From Paracoccaceae bacterium (GTDB lineage Bacteria > Pseudomonadota > Alphaproteobacteria > Rhodobacterales > Rhodobacteraceae), in NCBI GenBank assembly GCA_023254015.1, contig JALQYS010000492.1, positions 1 to 12,267 on the forward strand: DNA of 12,267 bases. The letters are read 5' to 3'. Each line of letters opens with the position of its first letter. The stretch's first letter is position 1. A program made the position numbers and the translations under genes. Below are positions 6,603-12,267 of this stretch, in pieces. Under the pieces are notes generated by a model, which was given only the letters and a program-made list of their open reading frames with translations, searched no databases and was not told the DNA's origin.

Positions 6603-7475
6603 CTAGCGGCAATAGGGGTTGCGATTTGCCGCAATGTCGAAATGCAGGTGGTCCTCGTGGAACCCGTCCGAGCCGGGGCCAAGGGTGGTGCTGAAAATGC
6701 CGCAGGCGTTCTTGTGGGCGCGGCGGACCTGCTTGTTGTAGTTCTGCAGGACAGACCATTCCGTGCCATCGGCAAAGACAAAGCCCGCAACATCCACCGC
6801 CCTGCCCCGGCCATGCTCGCTGATCTTGGCACCCTTCTTGTTGTTGCGGGGGCGGCAGACATAACTGGCGGCGATGCGCAGTTCGACGACCTCGGCGCGG
6901 CCCATGGCCGGGCGCATGGCGCGTTCGATCCAGGTCTTGAGCGCGGCGGCGGTGTCACAGCTGAAGGTCGCGGGCTGGTTCAGCCGGATGCCACTGATCG
7001 AGGTCACGCGCACGGGCTGGTCCAGACCGCAGCCCTTGACCTTGCCCTTGATCGGGGCCAGCGCCTCGCCCCTGATCTCCGGATCACCGCAGACTGTGCC
7101 CTTGGCGGGGGGCTTGTCCTTGTTCTTCCGCTTGCCGGGGACGGGGCCGGGCTCTGGCTGGGGCGCGGCGGCGAGATTGGCCTCGGGCACGGCCGTCAAC
7201 CCTTCGGGCCTCTGTTTTGGCCGCGGGGTTTGGGCAAGCATCCCGGGGGCTGGCGCAAGCGCGGCGGCGGGTGGCGGCGCGGCAAGCACCACCGCGAGAG
7301 CTTCGGGCCGGCGCCTGGGACGCGGAACCACGGGGGCGGCGGGATCGGCGGCTTCGGAGAGAGCCGCCGCAGCAACATCGGGGCGGGGCATCGGGCGCAA
7401 CGAGGTGGCCGGCGCCTCGGCCCAAGCCCCCTGCCCGGCCAGAATCAGCGTGAGGCCCAGCACCACAGGGCGCAA
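6603..7475 (-). CDS. Extensin-like C-terminal domain protein, exported
   Basis: This is a 290-residue exported envelope protein. From the proposed TTG start, residues 1-19 are a clean signal peptide (RP, hydrophobic core, GAWA before the cut). Residues about 20-126 are a low-complexity Ala/Pro/Arg linker that should span periplasmic space. Residues 128-290 match the extensin-like C-terminal family. Six cysteines (129, 149, 173, 207, 258, 289) suit three disulfides. SEHGRGRAVDV (219-229) and FHEDHLHFD (272-280) resemble the zinc motifs of M15 D-Ala-D-Ala peptidases, with H221, D228 and H276 or H278 as candidate ligands. Enzymatic action on peptidoglycan is therefore plausible but inferred. No in-frame ATG gives the signal peptide; upstream in-frame codons run into tyrC. 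TTG at 7473-7475 lies 4 bases after the tyrC stop with GGGGA 8 bases ahead; GTG at 7464-7466 is an alternative. It is last in the hisC-tyrC run. Confidence 0.82.
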   Translation of the reverse strand: MRPVVLGLTLILAGQGAWAEAPATSLRPMPRPDVAAAALSEAADPAAPVVPRPRRRPEALAVVLAAPPPAAALAPAPGMLAQTPRPKQRPEGLTAVPEANLAAAPQPEPGPVPGKRKNKDKPPAKGTVCGDPEIRGEALAPIKGKVKGCGLDQPVRVTSISGIRLNQPATFSCDTAAALKTWIERAMRPAMGRAEVVELRIAASYVCRPRNNKKGAKISEHGRGRAVDVAGFVFADGTEWSVLQNYNKQVRRAHKNACGIFSTTLGPGSDGFHEDHLHFDIAANRNPYCR

Positions 7476-7479
7476 GCGG

Positions 7480-8421
7480 CTATTCCCCGGCTTTGACAGC
7501 CGCAACCGGAGCGACACGGCCGAAATCGGGGGCGGCCGTATCCTGCCCCGCCTCGATGATCGAGCGGCGGATTGCGCGGGTGCGGGTGAAATAGGCATGC
7601 AACTGCTCGCCATCGCCCATGCGGATCGCGCGTTGCAGCATGAAAAGCTCTTCGGTAAAGCGGCCGAGAATGTCGAGCGTCGCTTCCTTGTTGGTCAGGA
7701 ACACGTCGCGCCACATGGTCGGATCGCTGGCGGCAATCCGGGTAAAGTCTCGAAAGCCCGAGGCCGAATACTTGATGACTTCGGAATTCGACACCCGGCG
7801 CAAATGATCGGCCACCCCCACCATCGTATAGGCGATCAGGTGCGGCGTATGGCTGACAACGGCCAGCACAAGGTCATGGTGCGGCGCGTCCATCTCATCG
7901 ACATTCGATCCCATCGCCTCCCACAGGGCGCGCAGCCGCGCCGTGGCCTCGGGCGTCGAGGTTTCGGTCGGCGTCAGAAGGCACCAGCGGTTCCGGAACA
8001 GCGTGGCAAAGCCCGAGCGGGGGCCGGAATGTTCGGTACCGGCCAGCGGGTGGGCGGGCACAAAGGCCACGCCGGCGGGAATATGCGGCGAGACGGCGTC
8101 GATGACCGCCTGCTTGACCGAACCCACGTCGGTCACACAGGCACCTTGCATCAAATGCGGACCAATCTCGGCGGCGATGCCCGCCATGGCGCCCACCGGC
8201 ACGGCCAGAACCACCAGATCGGCCCCCTGCACCGCCTCGGCCGCCGTGGCGCAGACCCGGTCACAGATGCCGATCTCCAACGCGATGCGGCGGGTCTCCT
8301 CGGTCTTGGCATAGCCGACGATCTCGGCCGCAAGGCCCCCCTGCTTCATGGCGTGCGCCATGGAAGAGGCAATCAGGCCAAGCCCGATCAGGGCCACGCG
8401 GTGATAGATCGGCGGGGTCAT
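7480..8421 (-). CDS. tyrC: Prephenate/arogenate dehydrogenase (TyrA/TyrC type)
   Basis: It oxidatively decarboxylates prephenate and/or arogenate in tyrosine biosynthesis, in the cytoplasm. The 313-residue protein opens with a Rossmann nucleotide-binding motif, GLGLIASS (13-20). Family motifs follow: DVGSVK (98-103), HPLAGTEHSGP (124-134), SHTPH (190-194) with the expected catalytic and substrate histidines, and SGFRDFTRIA (221-230). There is no fused chorismate mutase and no ACT domain, so no feedback domain is visible. The ATG at 8419-8421 shares the ATGA overlap with the hisC stop and has AAGGGGG at 8426-8432; a longer in-frame reading to 8499 merely runs through hisC. A short gap follows before the extensin-like gene. 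Which substrate it prefers, and whether it uses NAD or NADP, cannot be read from the sequence. Confidence 0.93.
   Translation of the reverse strand: MTPPIYHRVALIGLGLIASSMAHAMKQGGLAAEIVGYAKTEETRRIALEIGICDRVCATAAEAVQGADLVVLAVPVGAMAGIAAEIGPHLMQGACVTDVGSVKQAVIDAVSPHIPAGVAFVPAHPLAGTEHSGPRSGFATLFRNRWCLLTPTETSTPEATARLRALWEAMGSNVDEMDAPHHDLVLAVVSHTPHLIAYTMVGVADHLRRVSNSEVIKYSASGFRDFTRIAASDPTMWRDVFLTNKEATLDILGRFTEELFMLQRAIRMGDGEQLHAYFTRTRAIRRSIIEAGQDTAAPDFGRVAPVAAVKAGE
7484..7488 (-). promoter_or_regulatory. Ribosome binding site selecting a TTG start
   Basis: GGGGA on the minus strand, inside the last codons of tyrC, lies 8 bases before TTG 7473-7475. It supports that non-ATG start for the extensin-like gene, and its position inside tyrC suggests coupled translation. 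Confidence 0.55.
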
Positions 8422-9503
8422 CTTGCCCCCTTGAACTGCCCGATGGCATGGGCGACGCGGCGGCAGGACGCCTCGTCGCCGATGGTGATGCGCAGGCAAT
8501 GCGGCAGGTTGTAGCTGGCCACCCGCCGCACGATCAGCCCCTGCGACTGCAGGAACCTGTCACAGGCTTCAGCCTCGTCGACCGAGGCAAAGCGGGCCAG
8601 GATGAAGTTGGCCATCGACGTGTCAGACGGAATGCCAAGTTCGGCCAGCGCCTCGGCCAGCCAATGACGCATGCGGGCGTTGTCCGCGCGGCACTTGGCG
8701 ACGTAATCCTGATCGCGGACCGCGGCCTCGGCCACATCAAGCTGGGTGTTCGACAGGTTGAACGGCCCGCGGATGCGGTTCAGCACATCGATGATGTGTT
8801 TCGGCCCATAGCCCCAACCAATGCGCAAACCGCCGAGGCCATATATTTTCGAGAAGGTGCGCGTCATCACCACGTTGTCGCGCGCCTCGATCAGGGCGGC
8901 ACCGGCGTCAAAGCCCTCGACATATTCGGCATAGGCCCCATCCAGCACCAGAATGGCCTGCGGCGGCAGACCGGCGGCAAGCCGTTCGACCTCGGCCGCC
9001 GAAATCATGGTGCCGGTCGGGTTGTTGGGGTTGGCGATGAACACCAGTTTGGTGCGTCGGTTGCAGGCGGCCAGAATGGCATCGACATCGGTGGTGCGCT
9101 CGCGCTCGGCCACCTCGACCGGGGTTGCCCCCGCCGCCATGGCCGAGATGCGATACATGAGGAACCCATGTTCGGTATAAACCACCTCATCCTTGGGCCC
9201 GGCATAGGCCTGACACAGGAAATGGATGATTTCATCCGACCCGACGCCGCAGATGATGCGGGCCGGATCAAGGCCATGCACATCGGCAATCGCCTCCCGC
9301 AGGGCGGCATGATCGGTCGAGGGATAGCGGTGCAACTGGTGAACCGACCGCTGGAAAGCGTCCTTTGCCCGGTCTGACGGACCGAACGGGTTTTCGTTCG
9401 ATGACAGTTTGACCACATTCGTCACGCCCGCGACGCTGGCCTTGCCGCCCTCGTAAAGCGCGATGTCCAGAATGCCGGGCTGCGGGCGGATAAAGTCGTT
9501 CAT
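8418..9503 (-). CDS. hisC: Histidinol-phosphate aminotransferase
   Basis: This PLP enzyme (fold type I, 361 residues) transaminates imidazole-acetol phosphate with glutamate in histidine synthesis. Visible residues: the Schiff-base lysine K219 in TFSKIYGLGGLRIGWGYG, R227 in RIGW, D188 in LDGAYAEYVEG, and ANPNNPTGT (157-165). Early in the protein, LSSNENPFGPS is the typical HisC substrate segment. The ATG at 9501-9503 has GGGGA at 9509-9513 with a 5-base spacer; a TTG 12 bases upstream is in frame but overlaps that site. It is first in the run hisC-tyrC-extensin-like and not inside a histidine operon. Pairing with tyrC is known elsewhere (Zymomonas mobilis hisHb-tyrC), where the aminotransferase also serves aromatic amino acids, so a dual role is likely here. 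Confidence 0.95.
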   Translation of the reverse strand: MNDFIRPQPGILDIALYEGGKASVAGVTNVVKLSSNENPFGPSDRAKDAFQRSVHQLHRYPSTDHAALREAIADVHGLDPARIICGVGSDEIIHFLCQAYAGPKDEVVYTEHGFLMYRISAMAAGATPVEVAERERTTDVDAILAACNRRTKLVFIANPNNPTGTMISAAEVERLAAGLPPQAILVLDGAYAEYVEGFDAGAALIEARDNVVMTRTFSKIYGLGGLRIGWGYGPKHIIDVLNRIRGPFNLSNTQLDVAEAAVRDQDYVAKCRADNARMRHWLAEALAELGIPSDTSMANFILARFASVDEAEACDRFLQSQGLIVRRVASYNLPHCLRITIGDEASCRRVAHAIGQFKGAR

Positions 9504-9536
9504 CAGATTCCCCAAGTCTCAGGCCCGGCTTTTACC

Positions 9537-9550
9537 GCCCCGTTCGGGGC
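9537..9550. other. Short GC hairpin upstream of hisC
   Basis: Arms GCCCCG / CGGGGC lie around TT, about 35 bases before the hisC start and downstream of the hss terminator cluster. It would be in the hisC leader if transcription starts between the two. No His- or Tyr-rich leader peptide and no convincing promoter is visible. Confidence 0.3.
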
Positions 9551-9570
9551 AAGGCCAGTGGAAAGGCATC

Positions 9571-9641
9571 GGGGCGGCCTTGCGCCGCCCCTTCGGATTT
9601 TCGTCGAAAATCCGTGATCCCGAGTTTTCGTCGAAAACTCG
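9571..9641 (-). terminator. Three-hairpin terminator cluster after hss
   Basis: Read on the minus strand after the hss stop (9643-9645), the order is: a palindrome at 9621-9641 (arms CGAGTTTTCG / CGAAAACTCG), starting one base after the stop; a second at 9594-9614 (arms CGGATTTTCG / CGAAAATCCG) after a 6-base gap; and a GC-rich hairpin at 9571-9591 (arms GGGGCGGC / GCCGCCCC, 5-base loop). No long T-run follows on the minus strand. The cluster separates hss from hisC, which face the same way, so it probably isolates the two transcripts. Confidence 0.7.
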
Positions 9642-9642
9642 C

Positions 9643-11058
9643 TCACACCGCCAGAAAGTTCGTGAACTGCCAGGGGTCGTCGTCGTCGCGATCTTCGGCA
9701 AAGCTGTTGATGCGATTTTGCACGGGCGTCCAATCGGTGTAATGGCATTCGATGCGACCCAGGTATGGGCGCTGGACCTGCAGGCAGCGGTCATGATCCA
9801 TCTCGTCGGCCTCTACCCAGCCGGCGCGCGGGTTTTCCGCCGCCCAGACGATCGCCGCCAGAACGGCCGAGGTCACCTGCATCCCGGTCGCGTTCTGATA
9901 GGGGGCAAGGGCGCGGGCCTCTTCGATGGTCAGACGCGAGCCATACCACATCGCCCCCTTGGCATGGCCATAAAGCAGCACGCCCAGATCATCGCCGCCC
10001 GACACGATCTCGTCCGCGGTCAGGATATGCTTTTGCTCGGGCAATTCCCCTGCGCCATTGATTTCATGCAGCGACAGGATCGCATCATTGCAGGGGTGAT
10101 AGGCATAGTGGCAGGTCGGGCGATAGATCGCGCGGTCGCCATCCCAGACCGTATAGTAGTCGGGGATCGACAGTGATTCGTTGTGGGTTACCACAAAGCC
10201 GTATTGCGGTCCCGCACCGGGGCACCAGGACCGCACGCGGGTGTCGGCTCCGGGCCGGTCGATCCAGATCGCATAGCCGGGGCCGTGGGTGAACTTGTGA
10301 CCATGGGGCGGCAGCTTTTTCTCATGCGTGCCCCAGCCCAGTTCGGCCGGCTGATAGCCTTCGGACAAAAGCCCGTCGACCGACCATGTGTTGACGAAGG
10401 TGCCAACCGGCTTGGGGCGGGCAGAGACCTGCGTATCGCGTTCGGCGACATGCACCCCCTTCACCCCCAGCGTCATCGCCAGGCGCGCCCAATCCTCCCG
10501 GGTTTTCGGCGCGGCCGCAACGCCAGTATCGGCGGCAAGGCGCAGGAGCGCCTCCTTGAACAGCCAGGACACCATGCCCGGGTTGGCCCCGCAGCACGAG
10601 ACGGCGGTCGGCCCGCCGACGTGGCGCTTGCCAAGTTCGCGCACCTTTTCGCGCAAGGGATAGTTGGTGCGGTCCGCATTCGGCAGCGGCGAGCCGAAAT
10701 AGAAGCCCGGCCAGGGCTCGACCACGGTATCGACATATTGCACGCCCAGCTCGGCGCAGAGTTCCATCAGCAGGATGCTGTCCACATCCACCGACAGGTT
10801 GACGAGCATGCCGCGCCCCTCGGGGAAAAGATCCCGCAGCACCTGTTCATAGTTCTGCGGGGTCAAGGCCACTTGCAGATGCTTGAGCCCGTGTTCGTGC
10901 AGGATATGGGCGAACTCGCCCGACGGTTCGATCACGGTGAACCGCTCACGGTCAAAGCCGATGTGGCGTTCGATCAGCGGCAGCGTGCCCCGGCCGATCG
11001 AACCGAAGCCGATCATTACCAGCGGGCCGTCGATGCGGGCGTGAAGGGTGTGGGTCAT
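9643..11058 (-). CDS. hss: Homospermidine synthase
   Basis: The enzyme joins two putrescines (or putrescine and spermidine) to give sym-homospermidine, using NAD catalytically with no net redox change; it acts in the cytoplasm and makes the main triamine of many alphaproteobacteria. The 471-residue protein begins with a Rossmann motif, IGFGSIGRG (16-24). Long stretches are typical of bacterial Hss: VDTVVEPWPGFY (109-120), CCGANPGMVSWLFKEAL (155-171), TWSVDGLLSEG (224-234) and THNESLSIPDYYTVWDG (291-307). Compared from memory with the Blastochloris viridis enzyme, D91, E114, N159, E206, W225, E233 and E294 sit where substrate-channel and active-site residues are described, W225 being the cation-pi tryptophan. 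The start has a perfect AGGAGG 5 bases upstream that overlaps the yqhA stop, so the two genes are coupled. Full length and intact. Confidence 0.96.
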   Translation of the reverse strand: MTHTLHARIDGPLVMIGFGSIGRGTLPLIERHIGFDRERFTVIEPSGEFAHILHEHGLKHLQVALTPQNYEQVLRDLFPEGRGMLVNLSVDVDSILLMELCAELGVQYVDTVVEPWPGFYFGSPLPNADRTNYPLREKVRELGKRHVGGPTAVSCCGANPGMVSWLFKEALLRLAADTGVAAAPKTREDWARLAMTLGVKGVHVAERDTQVSARPKPVGTFVNTWSVDGLLSEGYQPAELGWGTHEKKLPPHGHKFTHGPGYAIWIDRPGADTRVRSWCPGAGPQYGFVVTHNESLSIPDYYTVWDGDRAIYRPTCHYAYHPCNDAILSLHEINGAGELPEQKHILTADEIVSGGDDLGVLLYGHAKGAMWYGSRLTIEEARALAPYQNATGMQVTSAVLAAIVWAAENPRAGWVEADEMDHDRCLQVQRPYLGRIECHYTDWTPVQNRINSFAEDRDDDDPWQFTNFLAV

Positions 11059-11063
11059 GGTCG

Positions 11064-11069
11064 CCTCCT
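11064..11069 (-). promoter_or_regulatory. Strong ribosome binding site of hss overlapping the yqhA stop
   Basis: AGGAGG lies 5 bases before the hss ATG. Its 5' base is the last base of the yqhA TGA (11069-11071). This is the best Shine-Dalgarno sequence I found in the window and suggests high, coupled translation of hss. Confidence 0.85.
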
Positions 11070-11605
11070 CAGTGCTTGTCGGTCTTTGCCGCCATCCAGT
11101 CCATCAGGGCCAGAAGGACCCCCGAGATGACGAAAGTCAGGTGGATGATGACCATCCATTGCAGAGTTTCGGTCGAAACGGCGTAGGCCGAACCGGGCTT
11201 GCCCAGCGCCATGAAGACCTTGAGCAGATGGATGCCCGAAATCGCCACGATCGAGGCGATGAGTTTCATCTTCAGCCCCGAAAAATCCACCGTTCCCATC
11301 CAGTCGGGCCGGTCGGCGGTCTCGCCGATCTCCAGCTTCGAGACGAAATTCTCATAGCCCGAAAAGAGCACAATCAGCAGCAGGTTCGCCGCCAGGGACA
11401 GATCGATCAGCGTCAGCACCGCCAGAATCCCCTGGTCGGCCGTCAGCGAAAACGCCTGCGGCGCGTAATAGGCCAGCTCCTTGAGGAAGATCACCAGCAG
11501 CATGCCAAGGCTGATGACCAGCCCCAGATACATCGGTGCCATCAGCCAGCGGCTGGCAAAAAGGCCGCGTTCGAACTGGCTTTCGATCCTGCGTTTGACC
11601 GTCAT
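11069..11605 (-). CDS. yqhA: UPF0114 (YqhA) family inner-membrane protein
   Basis: This is a 178-residue integral membrane protein of unknown function. It lines up by eye with E. coli YqhA: ASRWLMAPMYLGLV near the start, SGYENFVSKLEI (82-93), IVAISGIHLLKVFM (119-132) and MVIIHLTFVISG (151-162). Four membrane helices are expected at about 21-41, 60-82, 113-134 and 150-168. The ATG at 11603-11605 is preceded by GGAGA (11611-11615) with a 5-base spacer. A longer reading to 11662 would translate the rpsD terminator hairpin and is rejected. The gene sits directly behind that terminator and 10 bases before hss. The linkage suggests, without proving, a function tied to polyamines or envelope homeostasis. 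Confidence 0.9.
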   Translation of the reverse strand: MTVKRRIESQFERGLFASRWLMAPMYLGLVISLGMLLVIFLKELAYYAPQAFSLTADQGILAVLTLIDLSLAANLLLIVLFSGYENFVSKLEIGETADRPDWMGTVDFSGLKMKLIASIVAISGIHLLKVFMALGKPGSAYAVSTETLQWMVIIHLTFVISGVLLALMDWMAAKTDKH

Positions 11606-11617
11606 GACATTCTCCGG

Positions 11618-11650
11618 AAAATGAAAGGGCCCGCCATGACAGGCGGGCCC
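11618..11650 (-). terminator. Intrinsic terminator of rpsD
   Basis: Read on the minus strand, a perfect 9-bp stem (GGGCCCGCC / GGCGGGCCC, 11627-11650) with a 6-base loop is followed by TTTCATTTT. It lies 24 bases after the rpsD stop and ends three bases before the yqhA ribosome binding site. This is the most classical Rho-independent terminator in the window. Confidence 0.88.
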
Positions 11651-11674
11651 CCTGACTGCCAACGGGGGCAGAAA

Positions 11675-12267
11675 TCAGTTCTTGGCGTAGTATTCGACGA
11701 TCAGGTTCGGTTCCATCTGCACCGGATAGGGCACATCCGAAAGGCCCGGGGTACGGACGAACTTGACAGTTTTCTTGCTGGCGTCGACTTCAAGATAGTC
11801 GGGAACTTCCCGCTCGGCCGAGGCCATGGCCTCAATCACGATGGCGAGCTGGCGCGACTTTTCGCGAACTTCCACAACGTCGCCTTCCTTGACGCGGTAA
11901 GACGCGATGTTCACGCGCTTGCCGTTCACGTTGACGTGGCCGTGGTTCACGAACTGGCGGGCGGCGAAAATGGTCGGGACCAGCTTGGCGCGGTAGACAA
12001 CCGCGTCCAGACGACGCTCCAGCAGGCCGATCAGCATCTCGCCGGTGTCGCCGCGCACACGCTCGGCCTCACCATAGATCTTGCGGAACTGCTTTTCGGT
12101 CAGGTCGCCATAGTAGCCCTTGAGCTTCTGCTTGGCGCGCAGCTGGGTACCGAAGTCCGACAGCTTGTTCTTGCGGCGCTGGCCGTGCTGGCCGGGGCCA
12201 TAGGAACGGCGGTTGACCGAGCTTTTCGGGCGGCCCCAGATGTTCTCGCCAAGGCGGCGGTCAATCT
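11675..12267 (-). CDS. rpsD: 30S ribosomal protein S4 (5' truncated)
   Basis: S4 is a primary 16S rRNA-binding protein that starts assembly of the small-subunit body. The frame runs to the window edge; about 196 residues are visible, and roughly the first ten of the usual 205-206 are missing. The first visible stretch (DRRLGENIWGRPKSSVNRR, then GPGQHGQRRKNKLSDFG) is the alphaproteobacterial N-terminal domain, without the zinc-binding cysteines some S4 proteins have; no cysteine occurs in the visible part. The S4 RNA-binding domain covers RLDAVVYRAKLVPTIFAARQ, FVNHGHVNVNGKRVN and the following strands. The C-terminus is complete (LIVEYYAKN). A shorter reading from GTG 12056-12058 is internal and not the start. 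It has its own terminator and is not in an alpha-type ribosomal protein operon on this side. Confidence 0.97.
   Translation of the reverse strand, partial: IDRRLGENIWGRPKSSVNRRSYGPGQHGQRRKNKLSDFGTQLRAKQKLKGYYGDLTEKQFRKIYGEAERVRGDTGEMLIGLLERRLDAVVYRAKLVPTIFAARQFVNHGHVNVNGKRVNIASYRVKEGDVVEVREKSRQLAIVIEAMASAEREVPDYLEVDASKKTVKFVRTPGLSDVPYPVQMEPNLIVEYYAKN

Noticed and set aside
6874..8514. A 546-codon open frame on the plus strand opposite the extensin-like and tyrC genes
   Set aside because: It has no recognisable domain and mirrors two well-supported minus-strand genes; it is a shadow.
9504..9515. Upstream TTG start for hisC giving 365 residues
   Set aside because: It overlaps the GGGGA ribosome binding site of the ATG at 9501-9503, and 361 residues suits the family.
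9504..9570. Attenuator or leader peptide controlling hisC
   Set aside because: No short frame rich in His, Tyr or Phe codons and no alternative hairpin pair is visible.
11164..11177. GTTTCGGTCGAAAC inside yqhA as another copy of the palindrome family
   Set aside because: It has an even-length two-base centre, shorter A/T arms and lies within codons, not at a gene end.
11606..11662. Extended yqhA start with 19 more residues
   Set aside because: It would translate the rpsD terminator stem, and a well-spaced GGAGA serves the internal ATG, whose protein aligns from its start with YqhA.

Overview
The window is a high-GC, gene-dense stretch of an alphaproteobacterial chromosome, most likely from Rhodobacteraceae (Rhodobacter/Cereibacter-like). 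This placement rests on the protein sequences (ClpA, a cysteine-free S4, the hisC-tyrC pair, homospermidine synthase, a DUF2125-type protein, an extensin-like C-terminal protein) and was not tested by a search. Twelve genes are supported, two cut by the window edges. I see no tRNA, rRNA, CRISPR array, transposase or prophage gene, and no stretch over 300 bases without a gene.

Layout. Positions 1-2280 (+): the C-terminal half of clpA overlaps by 4 bases a secreted M23 metallopeptidase gene. Positions 2328-5545 (-): a probable operon of a ChaC-type gamma-glutamylcyclotransferase, a four-helix MotA/ExbB/TolQ-type channel subunit, and a MotB-like partner with one membrane helix, about 300 residues of coiled coil and an OmpA peptidoglycan-binding domain. 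Positions 5607-6581 (+): a membrane-anchored DUF2125-type protein, divergent from chaC and convergent with the next block. Positions 6603-9503 (-): hisC, tyrC and an extensin-like envelope protein, joined by a 4-base overlap and a 4-base gap. Positions 9643-11605 (-): yqhA (UPF0114) and hss, coupled through a ribosome binding site that overlaps the yqhA stop. Positions 11675-12267 (-): rpsD, 5' truncated, with its own intrinsic terminator.

Themes. Several genes act at the cell envelope: the M23 peptidase, the channel/OmpA pair, the DUF2125 protein, the extensin-like protein and YqhA. The rest serve proteolysis (ClpA), glutathione turnover (ChaC), histidine/tyrosine synthesis (HisC, TyrC), polyamine synthesis (Hss) and translation (S4).

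Two observations stand out. First, the MotA/MotB-like pair has no flagellar, Tol, Ton or Zorya partner genes beside it and may be an undescribed ion-driven envelope machine. Second, five near-identical palindromes with core TTTTCG-N-CGAAAA all sit at gene 3' ends, contain or touch stop codons, and all carry the same central base when read in the sense of the gene they follow. That points to a family of RNA hairpin terminators rather than symmetric protein-binding sites.
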